From: Streptococcus suis | GTDB lineage: Bacteria; Bacillota; Bacilli; Lactobacillales; Streptococcaceae | Reading direction: 5' to 3' | NCBI RefSeq assembly: GCF_016743335.1 | Contig: NZ_WCJE01000023.1 | Coordinates: 1-37,540 of the forward strand | DNA: 37,540 nucleotides | Shown here: one piece after another, positions 1 to 7,945 of the stretch | Layout: every line of letters starts with the position of its first letter | How positions within the stretch are numbered: the first letter of the stretch is position 1 | Program-made: the position numbers and the translations under genes | Notes under the pieces: generated by a model | Databases searched by the model: none | What the model saw: the letters and a program-made list of their open reading frames with translations, nothing else | What the model was told of the DNA's origin: nothing

Positions 1-7
1 ATATTAT

Positions 8-1144
8 TTAGTTGGTACGCACTGGTGTAACCAATTGAATAAAATCTTCCCCTTCATTATTTGGAATCAATGTAAATGGACGGACAGAAGAGATAAAGCT
101 AATTTTCACTTGTTCACTAGTTGTGGCTTTCAATGCTTCTATCAAGTAAGTTGGGTTAAAGCTGATTACTAAGTCTTCACCTGATACTTCTACAGTATCT
201 AATTCCTCATTCACACGTCCAACTTCTGGAGAATTTACATGAGCCGATACAACATTATTAGCAATTTCTAGTTTTACTGTACCATTTTGGGTTGCATTTG
301 AAAGAAGACGAGCACGCTCCATCGAGTGACGAAGATTTGCAGTATCAAAAATTGCAGTTGTTTTAAACTCAGTTGGAATTAAGCGGTCTGTATCAGGGTA
401 GGTACCTTCTAATAAGCGTGTATAGAAGCTAATATGCTCGCTTCTAAAAAGGATTTGATTATTTGAAAAGAAGACTTCTACTGTTTCAATATCATCTGTA
501 AAAACTGCAGTAAATTCACGGAGAGAACGACTTGGAATGACAACATTAAAATCATCACCAGATGTATCAAGGACCAATTTCCGTTGGCTCATACGGTGTG
601 AATCTGTTGCAACAGTTTTTAGATTTTTATTTTCTGTTAAAACAAAATGAACACCCGTAAGAATAGGACGACTTTCTTGTGTAGAAGCTGCAAATGCTGT
701 TTCATTAATTGTTTGTTTTAATACTTTGGTTTCTAACACCAATGGCTTTGAAGTTGGAACTTCCTGTAAACGAGGATACTGTTCTGCTTCTTTTCCCTTT
801 AATGTGATTTCAGACTTACCACTTGTCAAAACGATTTGCTTTTGTTCAATTTCATTGAAGTCAAGGACCAAATCCGGCATACTGGATACGACATTAATAA
901 AGAAACCAGCTTCTAAGAGAATGGAGCCTGGAGAACTGATCAAAAGTCCTGCATTTTCATCTTGAATAGAAATAAAATGTTCAATCGAGATTTGTCCATT
1001 TGAACCAGTTAAAGTGATTCCTTCACTAGTTACTGTAATTTTTACTGTTGAAAGAATTGGAATAGCATTTTTTGTACTGATTGCCCGTTTAGTAATACTA
1101 AGTGCTTGTAGAAATATATTTTTATTAATAGAAAATTGAATCAT
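8..1144 (-). CDS. dnaN: DNA polymerase III sliding clamp (beta subunit)
   Basis: The 378-residue product has the length and character of bacterial DnaN, the ring-shaped clamp that tethers DNA polymerase III to DNA and docks other replication and repair proteins. It begins MIQFSINKNIFLQAL and ends in the typical LITPVR-like tail (LVTPVRTN), which forms part of the protein-binding pocket. A good ribosome site (AAGGAGAA) lies just before the ATG. It follows dnaA on the same strand after a 153-base gap full of DnaA boxes, the usual dnaA-dnaN order at a bacterial origin. The stop codon lies at 8-10, so the gene is complete at the window edge. Confidence 0.98.
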   Translation of the reverse strand: MIQFSINKNIFLQALSITKRAISTKNAIPILSTVKITVTSEGITLTGSNGQISIEHFISIQDENAGLLISSPGSILLEAGFFINVVSSMPDLVLDFNEIEQKQIVLTSGKSEITLKGKEAEQYPRLQEVPTSKPLVLETKVLKQTINETAFAASTQESRPILTGVHFVLTENKNLKTVATDSHRMSQRKLVLDTSGDDFNVVIPSRSLREFTAVFTDDIETVEVFFSNNQILFRSEHISFYTRLLEGTYPDTDRLIPTEFKTTAIFDTANLRHSMERARLLSNATQNGTVKLEIANNVVSAHVNSPEVGRVNEELDTVEVSGEDLVISFNPTYLIEALKATTSEQVKISFISSVRPFTLIPNNEGEDFIQLVTPVRTN

Positions 1145-1202
1145 GGATTCTCCTTTATTTATTATCTATAAGGTTAATAGTAATAGTAGTCTCTGTGTAT
1201 TC

Positions 1203-1295
1203 TGTGGAAAAGTGATGAAAGACCAATAAAACTGCAGAAACTAACTTGTTCACAACTTGTGGAAAAAACAGAGCTTTTTTGAAAAGTTATACACA
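1203..1295. other. DnaA box cluster between dnaA and dnaN (part of oriC)
   Basis: Matches to the DnaA box TTWTNCACA occur at 1203-1211 (minus, TTTTCCACA), 1258-1266 (minus, TTTTCCACA) and 1287-1295 (plus, TTATACACA). A one-mismatch box, TTGTTCACA, lies at 1246-1254. The cluster fills the gap between dnaA and dnaN. It is the right-hand flank of the origin in the usual dnaA-dnaN orientation and may also control dnaN. Confidence 0.8.
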
Positions 1296-1297
1296 GG

Positions 1298-2671
1298 TTA
1301 ACGAAGTTTATTTTTTATACTGGTAATCTCTATTTCTAAATTCTCATCATCCAAGAGGAGAGTTTTTATTTTATTGTATGCATGCATAACGGTTGTATGG
1401 TCTCGATTACCAAATTCTTTCCCAATTTTTGGAAGGGAATTGTCTGTCATTTCACGTGCTAAAAACATAGCAACTTGTCGCGCGTGAACGATATGTTGAA
1501 CACGCTTAGAACCTTTTAATTCTTTTAAGCTGACACCGTAGAAATTTCCCACTTCGGTTTGGATTTTCTCAATAGGAATAACCATATTTTGTGGATTTGT
1601 TTGTTTTCTTGATCGAATAGCCTCAGCAGCAACCTCGACACTTATCTCAGACAGTTGCCGCATAGTGGCTATCAAATGGATATCTTTTAAGGCACCTTCA
1701 AGGTCACGTACGTTCGAATCAAATTGCCCAGCTAGATAGGATAGCGTCTCATTTGTAAAGTTGTAAGGCAGGTTCTCGCACTTGTTACGTAAAATTGCGA
1801 TACGTGTTTCAAAATCAGGTGGAGTGATTTCACTGGTTAACCCCCATTTGAAACGTGTTACTAGTCTTTCTTCCAAATTATCTAAGTAATCGGGATTACG
1901 GTCGCTTGTGAGTACAATCTGCTTATTTTTTTCATGAAGCGCATTAAAAGTATGGAAAAATTCTTCCTGTGTTGTTGCTTTATTACGGAGAGACTGAATG
2001 TCGTCAATTAGAAGTAAGTCCAGATTACGATAGGTTTTTTTGAAACTTTCCATATCATTGAGACGGAGGTGTTCTAAAAATTCATTGATGAATGTTTCCG
2101 ATGAGACATATTTTATCCTTGCCTGGGGATTATCGGCTAGAACCTTATTTCCAATCGCATTTAAAATATGAGTTTTTCCAAGACCAGGACCACCAAAAAT
2201 GAATAATGGATTGTAGAGCTCTCCTAAGTTATCAGAAACAGCTAGTGCAGCTGCTTTTGCCCAGTGATTATTATCTCCTTGTACAAAATTAGCAAAGGTG
2301 TACTGGGATTTTATATCAGAATGAACCGGTTTAAAAGTTTCTTGAGGAGTAGCCGACTCAGATGTCTGTACCTGGTGAACCACTGAACTTCTTGCGTTTG
2401 TAGTGTTCTTAATCTCCTGTTCATCCTCTGTAAATTGATACTGGATGGCAAGAGGCTCTCCGTAGATTTCAAAACTAGCGGCAATCATTAACTCTTCGAA
2501 GTTTTTTTCCCAGAAATCTTTTTTAAATGGACGATTTAAGAAAATATTGGCAACTTGCTGGTTGATTCCGAGTAATTTTGCATCAGCGACATAAAAATCA
2601 TAAATAGATGGCTTAAAATTTACCTTTGCCAATTCAATAAATCGTTGCCAAAAAAGTTGTTCTTGGTTCAT
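1298..2671 (-). CDS. dnaA: chromosomal replication initiator DnaA
   Basis: The 457-residue protein is the DnaA initiator, which binds DnaA boxes and melts the origin. Visible parts in order are the N-terminal helicase-loading domain, a variable linker near residues 85-125, and an AAA+ core with Walker [10 protein letters not shown] near residue 160 and Walker B LLLIDDIQ near 217. The C-terminal DNA-binding domain carries the signature [12 protein letters not shown]. The ATG follows AAAGGGGG. DnaA boxes lie on both sides. Candidate minus-strand -10 hexamers are TACACT (2705-2710) and TATAAT (2688-2693). A DnaA box at 2727-2735 falls where the -35 of the first would be, which suggests autoregulation (inference). 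Confidence 0.98.
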   Translation of the reverse strand: MNQEQLFWQRFIELAKVNFKPSIYDFYVADAKLLGINQQVANIFLNRPFKKDFWEKNFEELMIAASFEIYGEPLAIQYQFTEDEQEIKNTTNARSSVVHQVQTSESATPQETFKPVHSDIKSQYTFANFVQGDNNHWAKAAALAVSDNLGELYNPLFIFGGPGLGKTHILNAIGNKVLADNPQARIKYVSSETFINEFLEHLRLNDMESFKKTYRNLDLLLIDDIQSLRNKATTQEEFFHTFNALHEKNKQIVLTSDRNPDYLDNLEERLVTRFKWGLTSEITPPDFETRIAILRNKCENLPYNFTNETLSYLAGQFDSNVRDLEGALKDIHLIATMRQLSEISVEVAAEAIRSRKQTNPQNMVIPIEKIQTEVGNFYGVSLKELKGSKRVQHIVHARQVAMFLAREMTDNSLPKIGKEFGNRDHTTVMHAYNKIKTLLLDDENLEIEITSIKNKLR

Positions 2672-2726
2672 ATTTTCCCCCTTTCACATTATATTCGTTA
2701 GAATAGTGTACCATAAAAAACAAAAG

Positions 2727-2842
2727 TTTTCCACAGATGATTTTAAAAATCCACACTGTTAAGAAAAGTTTTCCACAAGATGTGAATAAAAGTCAGAACC
2801 CTTTCTGGTCCTGACTTTTTGTAATAATTTTAGTGTGGAAAA
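2727..2842. other. DnaA box cluster between parB and dnaA (oriC)
   Basis: Boxes match TTTTCCACA at 2727-2735 (plus), 2769-2777 (plus) and 2834-2842 (minus), and TTATTCACA at 2781-2789 (minus). A weaker AAATCCACA lies at 2747-2755. The space between dnaA and parB is the usual main origin region of streptococci. A terminator hairpin sits inside the cluster. Confidence 0.8.
2790..2820 (-). terminator. rho-independent terminator of parB
   Basis: The arms AGTCAGAACC and GGTCCTGACT flank CTTTCT. T-rich runs follow on both strands (CTTTTT on plus, TTTTATT on minus), so it can act in both directions. It lies about 55 bases past the parB stop and ahead of the dnaA promoter, so it insulates dnaA from parB transcription. 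Confidence 0.75.
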
Positions 2843-2873
2843 GAGTGTTTATAAAAATAAATTGTAAACAAGT

Positions 2874-3638
2874 CTATTTAAAATTGTTGATAATTCTTTC
2901 GAATTCATCGAGGTCATTAAAGCTAATCCGAATTTCTCCGCTCCCGTTTTTCTTCTTGATAATTTTTGTAGCTGTTCCAAGAGTTTTACTGAGTGAATCT
3001 TCCTGTTCTTTTAAAAATTGGTCGCGTTGTTTAAGCTTAGTGTGTTTTTTCTTATTTGCAGCTATTAATTTTTCAAGCGTACGCACACTTAAATCCTTTG
3101 ATAAAATGAGTTGAACCCATTCGGCTTGCTTTTCTTCTGAAAATGACATCAATTGTCGCGCGTGCCCTTGTGAAATTTTTCCTTCTTCTACAGCTTGTTT
3201 AGTCTGAGATGATAGATTTAGTAGGCGCAATAAATTACTGATATATGGTCTTGATTTTCCCATGATTTGAGCAACTTCATCATGCGTTAACCCTCTACTA
3301 ATCAATTTTTGATAAGAGGCTGCTTCTTCTATCGGATTTAAGTTAGAACGCTGCAGATTCTCTATGATAGCCTGATAGAGTAAATCATCATCAGTTAGTT
3401 CTTTTACCACTGCTGGTATTGTAGTCAGTCCAGCTAATTGACTGGCTCGCAACCTTCTTTCTCCAGCTAATAATTCGTATCCGATAATAGAAGATTTTCT
3501 TACAATAATCGGTTGAATTAAGCCATTTTCCCTAATGGATTGAGCGAGCTCAAGTAGCTCCTTTTCATCAAAATGAATTCTTGGCTGATAGGGATTGGGA
3601 TGGATTTCTGAAATATTTAGTGTACGTAATTCTTCCAT
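2874..3638 (-). CDS. parB: chromosome partitioning protein ParB (Spo0J)
   Basis: This 254-residue ParB/Spo0J protein binds parS and loads SMC at the origin. The N-terminal ParB/sulfiredoxin-like CTPase domain shows the boxes NPYQPR and LLAGERRLRA. A helix-turn-helix region follows (VAQIMGKSRPYISNLLRLL), then a C-terminal dimerization domain rich in lysine. No parA is next to it, as is normal in streptococci. A parS-like site lies at 5548-5563, about 1.9 kb away. It is transcribed with or just after htrA, from which it is separated by a terminator. The ATG at 3636-3638 is the only good start. Confidence 0.96.
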   Translation of the reverse strand: MEELRTLNISEIHPNPYQPRIHFDEKELLELAQSIRENGLIQPIIVRKSSIIGYELLAGERRLRASQLAGLTTIPAVVKELTDDDLLYQAIIENLQRSNLNPIEEAASYQKLISRGLTHDEVAQIMGKSRPYISNLLRLLNLSSQTKQAVEEGKISQGHARQLMSFSEEKQAEWVQLILSKDLSVRTLEKLIAANKKKHTKLKQRDQFLKEQEDSLSKTLGTATKIIKKKNGSGEIRISFNDLDEFERIINNFK

Positions 3639-3651
3639 ATATCCTTATTCT

Positions 3652-3690
3652 AGCAAAAAAAACGAGACTTTACAATTGTGTAAAGTCTCA
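3652..3690 (-). terminator. terminator downstream of htrA
   Basis: An 11-bp perfect stem, GAGACTTTACA (3664-3674) and TGTAAAGTCTC (3679-3689), closes the four-base loop ATTG. On the minus strand it is followed by a run of eight T. It ends htrA transcription just before parB. Confidence 0.88.
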
Positions 3691-3698
3691 TTTGTCAA

Positions 3699-4877
3699 TT
3701 ATTCGCTAAGCTCTTCTGTAGAATGTGTCAACTTAATGTCAACAGTTTGTTTCTGATTATTGCGGTAATAAGTTACAGTGATTGTGTCTCCAATTTGATG
3801 TTTGTAGAGAGCGCTTTGGAGATCACTCGTATTTTGAATAGTTTCTCCGTCAATCTCAGTAATGACATCAAAAGTTTCTAATTTTCCATCTGCAGGTAGT
3901 CCACTTTGTGTAGAGACAATTACGACACCAGATGTTAATTCCGTATTTGATAATCCAGCTTTTTCCAATTGACTAGTTGACAAGGTCGTCAAGTTAACCA
4001 TATGAACTCCAAGAGCAGGTCTGCTAACTTTTCCAGCTTTCTCAAGTTGATTGATAATGGCTACGGCATCATTTGCAGGAATAGCAAATCCCATCCCTTC
4101 CACAGCCACACCTGAGCTACTTACAGAACTTGAGGTGATTTTGCTAGAGGTGATACCAATAACTTGTCCTTGGATATTAATCAATGGTCCTCCAGAGTTT
4201 CCAGGGTTGATAGCTGTATCGGTTTGAATAGCGTTGGTTGAGATTGTTTGACCATCTTCTGATTGTGAAGTAACTGTCCGACTTAGGCTAGAAATAATAC
4301 CTTGAGTAACTGTATTAGCGTAGACGCTACCTAGAGGACTACCAATTGCGATAGCAGTTTCTCCAACTTTAATTGTATCGGAATCAGCAAATTCAGCAAC
4401 AGCAGTGACTTTATCTGCTGATATTTTTATAACAGCTATATCAGAATAGGTATCGGAACCAACGAGTTCACCGCTGATTTTTTCTCCAGATGCTAAAAGA
4501 ATATCAATCTTTTCTGCGTTATTAATGACATGCGTATTTGTTACAATATAGGCATATTGATCATCTTTTTTGTAGATAACACCAGATCCCTCCCCAGCAA
4601 CGGCTAGTTCGTCAGATGATTCAATATTTCCAAAGATAGCACCAAGACTATTGTTGGCTGATTTTTGGTAATTAATAACAGACACAACAGCATTTTGTAC
4701 TTTCTCTACAGCTTTTGTGGTGGAAGTTTCATTATTGTATTGAACATTGCTGACACTAGTGATGGCAGAATTTGCTTGTTGAACCTGTGGCTGGAAGAAA
4801 GAGGCTGATAAGGCCCCGACAAGACCACCCAAAAATCCAATTACAAATAAAATCGTAAATTTCAAATATTTTTTCAT
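3699..4877 (-). CDS. htrA: serine protease HtrA (DegP family), membrane-anchored
   Basis: HtrA is the surface quality-control protease of streptococci. An N-terminal membrane helix (about residues 5-30) is followed by a trypsin-like domain with triad His116 (TNTHVINNA), Asp146 (DTYSDIAVIK) and Ser228 (GNSGGPLI), then one C-terminal PDZ domain. I place the start at 4877 (392 residues) rather than the upstream ATG at 4895, because AAAGGA is well spaced for the second ATG and the product then begins MKKYLKFTILF. Position beside parB at the origin is conserved in streptococci. DnaA boxes lie upstream. Confidence 0.95.
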   Translation of the reverse strand: MKKYLKFTILFVIGFLGGLVGALSASFFQPQVQQANSAITSVSNVQYNNETSTTKAVEKVQNAVVSVINYQKSANNSLGAIFGNIESSDELAVAGEGSGVIYKKDDQYAYIVTNTHVINNAEKIDILLASGEKISGELVGSDTYSDIAVIKISADKVTAVAEFADSDTIKVGETAIAIGSPLGSVYANTVTQGIISSLSRTVTSQSEDGQTISTNAIQTDTAINPGNSGGPLINIQGQVIGITSSKITSSSVSSSGVAVEGMGFAIPANDAVAIINQLEKAGKVSRPALGVHMVNLTTLSTSQLEKAGLSNTELTSGVVIVSTQSGLPADGKLETFDVITEIDGETIQNTSDLQSALYKHQIGDTITVTYYRNNQKQTVDIKLTHSTEELSE

Positions 4878-4969
4878 ATAAGGAATCCTTTCCATTTCTT
4901 TAATTTTCCTTAAGATTACTCTTGCTTTCTTAATTATAGCTTAAAGTTTTCAAAAATCAATCCACAACC

Positions 4970-5055
4970 TGTGGATAACTCTGTGAATTATGTGAAAAAA
5001 CTCTAGCCATATCCTGATTTTCTAAAAATATTTTCTGTCGTACGCTTGTGGATAT
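4970..5055. other. DnaA box cluster between htrA and rlmH
   Basis: A consensus box TTATCCACA lies at 4970-4978 (minus). Others are TTTTTCACA at 4991-4999 (minus) and one-mismatch boxes at 4982-4990 and 5047-5055 (minus). The last overlaps the promoter spacer of rlmH. This is the third box cluster around the origin. Confidence 0.65.
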
Positions 5056-5070
5056 GTTACAATTATTTTA
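5055..5070 (+). promoter_or_regulatory. extended -10 promoter of rlmH, predicted leaderless start
   Basis: TGTTACAAT at 5055-5063 is an extended -10 element (TGN plus TACAAT). Only six bases separate it from the A of the rlmH ATG at 5070, so the expected transcription start is the start codon itself. No Shine-Dalgarno sequence is seen. No strong -35 is seen, which suits an extended -10 promoter. Confidence 0.55.
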
Positions 5071-5549
5071 TGAAAATAAAATTGATTACCGTTGGAAAAT
5101 TGAAAGAAAAGTACCTCAAAGAAGGTATTGCAGAATATAGTAAACGATTGGGACGATTTGCTAAGTTGGATATGATTGAGCTTCCTGATGAAAAAACACC
5201 AGATAAAGCCAGTCAGGCAGAGAATGAACAAATATTAAAAAAAGAAGCCGATAGAATTATGTCTAAAATTGGAGAGCGAGATTTTGTCATTGCCTTAGCG
5301 ATAGAAGGCAAACAATTTCCATCGGAAGAATTTAGTCAAAAGATATCTGACATTGCAGTAAATGGGTATTCAGATATAACTTTTATCATCGGTGGTAGTT
5401 TGGGTCTCGATTCTTGTATTAAAAAAAGAGCTAATTTGTTGATGAGTTTTGGACAGTTGACGCTCCCCCATCAACTAATGAAATTAGTTCTCATCGAGCA
5501 GATTTATCGTGCATTTATGATTCAGCAGGGAAGCCCATATCATAAGTAG
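5070..5549 (+). CDS. rlmH: 23S rRNA (pseudouridine1915-N3)-methyltransferase RlmH
   Basis: At 159 residues this matches RlmH exactly in length. RlmH is the SPOUT-class enzyme that methylates pseudouridine 1915 in helix 69 of 23S rRNA on assembled ribosomes. The SAM-binding knot is visible as [10 protein letters not shown], followed by the conserved [19 protein letters not shown] and the terminal SPYHK. I start it at the ATG at 5070, giving [15 protein letters not shown]; an in-frame TTG at 5046 would add eight non-conserved residues. No ribosome site precedes the ATG. The stop codon overlaps a parS-like site. Confidence 0.96.
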   Translation: MKIKLITVGKLKEKYLKEGIAEYSKRLGRFAKLDMIELPDEKTPDKASQAENEQILKKEADRIMSKIGERDFVIALAIEGKQFPSEEFSQKISDIAVNGYSDITFIIGGSLGLDSCIKKRANLLMSFGQLTLPHQLMKLVLIEQIYRAFMIQQGSPYHK

Positions 5550-5563
5550 TTTCACGTGAAACA
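5548..5563. other. parS centromere-like site
   Basis: AGTTTCACGTGAAACA differs from the streptococcal parS palindrome TGTTTCACGTGAAACA at one end base. It spans the last two bases of the rlmH stop codon and the gap to the next gene. ParB encoded at 2874-3638 should bind here. Confidence 0.85.
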
Positions 5564-5573
5564 AGGAGTGAAA

Positions 5574-6257
5574 ATGAATCAAAAAGAGTATCGTGTTTTT
5601 GAGGGATTGAGAATTGCTTGTTCATTAACGTTTATCAGTGGTTATTTAAATGCCTTTACTTTTGTGACTCAGGGTGGTCGCTTTGCTGGAGTACAATCTG
5701 GAAATGTTATTTCCCTAGCTTATTTTTTAGCTAAAGGTGATTTTGCGCAGGTAGTTAATTTTTCCATTCCCATTTTATTTTTTGTATTCGGACAATTTTT
5801 TACCTACTTAGCAAGAAGGTATTTTGAAAAACAAACATGGTCTTGGCACTTTGGTAGTAGTGTAATGATGTTAGTTCTTATTTTACTAACTATCATTCTC
5901 TCACCTATTATGCCTGCGTCTTTTACAATTGCTAGTCTAGCCTTCGTAGCCTCTATTCAAGTAGAAACATTTAGAAGGTTACGAGGTACTCCGTATGCCA
6001 ATGTGATGATGACAGGGAACGTCAAAAATGCTGCTTATCTCTGGTTTAAAGGAGTTATTGAAAAAGATTCAGAACTTAGAAAAACAGGTAGAAACATCTT
6101 ATTGACCATTATAGGTTTTATGCTAGGTGTCATCATATCTACTCACCTATCCTTCAAATTTAAAGAATATGCCCTTATTGGTCTGATTTTGCCAGTTTTA
6201 TATATTAATTATGAATTATGGCAAGAAAAAAGACCTACTCGAGGTAGGTCTAAATGA
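5574..6257 (+). CDS. YoaK-family (DUF1275) membrane protein
   Basis: This 227-residue protein is very hydrophobic, with about six membrane helices. It has the YoaK/DUF1275 hallmark near its start: SGYLNAFTFVTQGGRFAGVQSGNVISLA, a loop with conserved G, N and Q residues. Family members are bacterial integral membrane proteins of unknown transport or regulatory role. I use the ATG at 5574, because AAGGAG lies at 5563-5568; a GTG at 5556 in the parS site is less likely. The last codons (RPTRGRSK) also form the terminator of the opposing tRNA-Arg gene, and the stop codon overlaps the tRNA 3' end. Confidence 0.88.
   Translation: MNQKEYRVFEGLRIACSLTFISGYLNAFTFVTQGGRFAGVQSGNVISLAYFLAKGDFAQVVNFSIPILFFVFGQFFTYLARRYFEKQTWSWHFGSSVMMLVLILLTIILSPIMPASFTIASLAFVASIQVETFRRLRGTPYANVMMTGNVKNAAYLWFKGVIEKDSELRKTGRNILLTIIGFMLGVIISTHLSFKFKEYALIGLILPVLYINYELWQEKRPTRGRSK
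6224..6251 (-). terminator. terminator of tRNA-Arg inside the DUF1275 gene
   Basis: AGACCTAC (6231-6238) pairs with GTAGGTCT (6244-6251). On the minus strand a six-T run follows. It begins four bases past the tRNA-Arg 3' end and lies wholly within the 3' end of the convergent protein gene. Confidence 0.8.
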
Positions 6258-6328
6258 TTCCAGCAGGATTCGAACCTGCGACCGTTCGCTTAGAAGGCGA
6301 ATGCTCTATCCAGCTGAGCTATGGAACC
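6255..6328 (-). tRNA. tRNA-Arg (anticodon UCU)
   Basis: The 74-base minus-strand sequence folds as a tRNA. The acceptor pairs GGTTCCA with TGGAATC, the discriminator is A, and the T-arm holds GGTTCGAATCC. The anticodon loop CTTCTAA within the stem TTCGC/GCGAA gives UCU. CCA is not encoded. Its 3' end overlaps the stop codon of the convergent DUF1275 gene. Confidence 0.97.
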
Positions 6329-6339
6329 TTAACCATTTT

Positions 6340-6368
6340 ATTTTACATTAAACAAAGCACTCTGTCAA
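6340..6368 (-). promoter_or_regulatory. promoter of tRNA-Arg
   Basis: On the minus strand TTGACA (6363-6368) is separated by 17 bases from TAAAAT (6340-6345), placing the start shortly before the tRNA 5' end at 6328. Confidence 0.75.
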
Positions 6369-6392
6369 TACAATAAAAAATCAAAAAATGTA

Positions 6393-6421
6393 TTGACAAA
6401 CAAAGTCACATGTATTATACT
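6393..6421 (+). promoter_or_regulatory. promoter of the tRNA-Glu/tRNA-Asn operon
   Basis: TTGACA (6393-6398), a 17-base spacer and TATACT (6416-6421) form a near-consensus sigma-A promoter 18 bases before tRNA-Glu. Confidence 0.85.
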
Positions 6422-6439
6422 AGTTATTGTTCTAAAAAT

Positions 6440-6511
6440 GGTCCGTTGGTCAAGGGGTTAAGACACCGCCTTTTCACGGCGGTAACACGGGTTCGAATCC
6501 CGTACGGACTA
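6440..6511 (+). tRNA. tRNA-Glu (anticodon UUC)
   Basis: The 72-base gene has acceptor arms GGTCCGT and ACGGACT, a stem GCCGC-like anticodon arm with loop CTTTTCA (anticodon UUC), and T-arm GGGTTCGAATCCC. Five bases separate it from tRNA-Asn, with which it is co-transcribed. Confidence 0.97.
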
Positions 6512-6516
6512 TTTCT

Positions 6517-6589
6517 TCCGCCATAGCTCAGTTGGTAGAGCGCATGACTGTTAATCATGATGTCACAGGTTCGAGCCCTGTTGGCGGAG
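6517..6589 (+). tRNA. tRNA-Asn (anticodon GUU), IME integration target
   Basis: The 73-base gene has acceptor arms TCCGCCA and TGGCGGA, discriminator G, and anticodon loop CTGTTAA (anticodon GUU). The last 12 bases lie inside the 14-base att repeat, so the IME uses its 3' end as attB and leaves the tRNA intact. Confidence 0.97.
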
Positions 6590-6629
6590 TAGATAAAGCA
6601 GAGGAAACCTTGAGAAATCAAGGTTTTTT
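6578..6629 (+). repeat. attL-side repeat of the IME (core 6578-6591)
   Basis: The 14-base core CTGTTGGCGGAGTA is followed by a spacer and the terminator hairpin, in the same spacing as the right-hand copy at 16625-16676. The two 52-base blocks match except for a few bases between core and hairpin. Confidence 0.88.
6606..6629 (+). terminator. terminator of the tRNA-Glu/Asn operon (element copy)
   Basis: AACCTTGA (6606-6613), loop GAAA, and TCAAGGTT (6618-6625) are followed by TTTT. It lies inside the element, 17 bases after tRNA-Asn, and replaces the chromosomal copy displaced to 16653-16676. Confidence 0.88.
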
Positions 6630-6635
6630 CTTGTT

Positions 6636-6657
6636 TTGGTCAAAAGTTGGTCAATGA
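6636..6657 (+). repeat. arm-type integrase site pair, left outer
   Basis: Two 11-base direct repeats in tandem: TTGGTCAAAAG then TTGGTCAATGA. The same tandem pair occurs at 6747-6768, 16431-16452 and 16513-16534, always in the same orientation. Confidence 0.65.
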
Positions 6658-6746
6658 ACTTACAAATATTTCAACTTCTACTATATATTGGATAAGAATG
6701 AAAAAATAGTGAAAAAATGGCATGAATAATCATACAATAGAAAAAT

Positions 6747-6768
6747 TTGGTCAAAAAACGGTCAAATG
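6747..6768 (+). repeat. arm-type integrase site pair, left inner
   Basis: TTGGTCAAAAA then ACGGTCAAATG, an 11-base tandem that overlaps the integrase stop codon at 6762-6764. Confidence 0.6.
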
Positions 6769-7883
6769 GTTGCTGACATGATTTTCCTAATTTTTTCAGT
6801 TTCTTCCTCCTCTTTTTCCTTAATAAGATGAGAGTAAGTTTCTATAATCTGCTTTGTGTCCTTATGACCTACGATTTTTGAAAGTGTCCAAATATCGATT
6901 CCTTCCGCAAGTAAGATACTGATGTAGGTGTGACGTATACCAGTAGCAGTTAGAACTTTTGGAGTTATATTTAGTTGATAAAGTAGTTCGCTAAGACAAG
7001 TGTTGACTGTTTTATTTGACGGTACACCATAAATAGGGTCAACAAATAAAAGATTATCTGGATTCTCAAAATCAATAGAATCTTGTTCCTTAAGTAGTTT
7101 GTCAAGTACTTCTATTACAGTATCATCAATTGGAATATTTCGCACAGATGTTTTTGTTTTAGGGTCTGTAAACTCATTTTTCGCTGAATCGTATCGTCGA
7201 TAAGTAATAATCTCTTTGTTTTTCCAAAGTATGCAATCCCAAGTTAAGCCTAATACCTCTCCAAATCTCATACCAGTCTTTAACTGTATGTAAAGAAGAT
7301 AGTAAACTAAGTTGTCAGTATAGTTTACATTGTTGTAAAGATAATTAACTAACTTTTTATAATCTGCTTTACTATGAATATACTTATCTTCTTTTGATTT
7401 TGCTGGTTCTAAGCCAGTAATCTTTACACCTATTGTAAAGTCATGAAAATCAAGTCGGTCTTGCTTAGCAAATTCTAGAACTTTCCTAACTTCAGAATTT
7501 AAACGTGCAACATTATCACGACCATTAGTTTTGGCAAATTGATTGATAAAGAGTTGATAGCGACTAGCCTTTATATTTACTAAAGGCATATTTCCGAAAA
7601 ACTCTTCAATTAGTTTACCACGTTTTATGTGTTTGTTGAGTGTCGCCTGTTTTTTATTTAAAGGCACGATATGTAGTTCATACCATTTTTTCCAAAGTTC
7701 ATGTAAACTAATTTGTCTATCAATCTGAGAGCCTTTTAACAGTCGAAGTTCTATTTCAAGTGCTTCCATTTCAGCTTCTTTTTTAGTTCTAAAACCAGAA
7801 TTAGAAGCTATGACTTTTCCTTTATCATCAAATATTCTATAATCCCATAATTTTTTCTTACCTCTTTGTCTATAAGATGCCAT
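6762..7883 (-). CDS. int: tyrosine recombinase / site-specific integrase of the IME
   Basis: The 373-residue protein integrates and excises the element at tRNA-Asn. An N-terminal arm-binding domain of the Tn916-integrase kind (about 1-50, MASYRQRGKKKLWDYRIF) is followed by a SAM-like core-binding domain (about 58-145) and the catalytic domain. Catalytic residues seen are Arg206 (TGMRFGE), Arg317 (GIRHT), His340 (VGH) and the nucleophile Tyr350 (ETYSH). The first position of the usual HxxR box is Thr314 instead of His, which is odd but tolerated in some members. It lies beside attL, as is usual. GAGGT precedes the ATG. Confidence 0.95.
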   Translation of the reverse strand: MASYRQRGKKKLWDYRIFDDKGKVIASNSGFRTKKEAEMEALEIELRLLKGSQIDRQISLHELWKKWYELHIVPLNKKQATLNKHIKRGKLIEEFFGNMPLVNIKASRYQLFINQFAKTNGRDNVARLNSEVRKVLEFAKQDRLDFHDFTIGVKITGLEPAKSKEDKYIHSKADYKKLVNYLYNNVNYTDNLVYYLLYIQLKTGMRFGEVLGLTWDCILWKNKEIITYRRYDSAKNEFTDPKTKTSVRNIPIDDTVIEVLDKLLKEQDSIDFENPDNLLFVDPIYGVPSNKTVNTCLSELLYQLNITPKVLTATGIRHTYISILLAEGIDIWTLSKIVGHKDTKQIIETYSHLIKEKEEEETEKIRKIMSATI

Positions 7884-7945
7884 GTCGTTACCTCACTTTC
7901 ATAAAAAGCAGATAACCAAGGGTTGTCTTGGTTATCATAGCATAA

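Noticed and set aside
6424..6621. Minus-strand open frame across tRNA-Glu and tRNA-Asn
   Set aside because: It is the well-known spurious translation of tRNA genes (ANRARTCD-like text).
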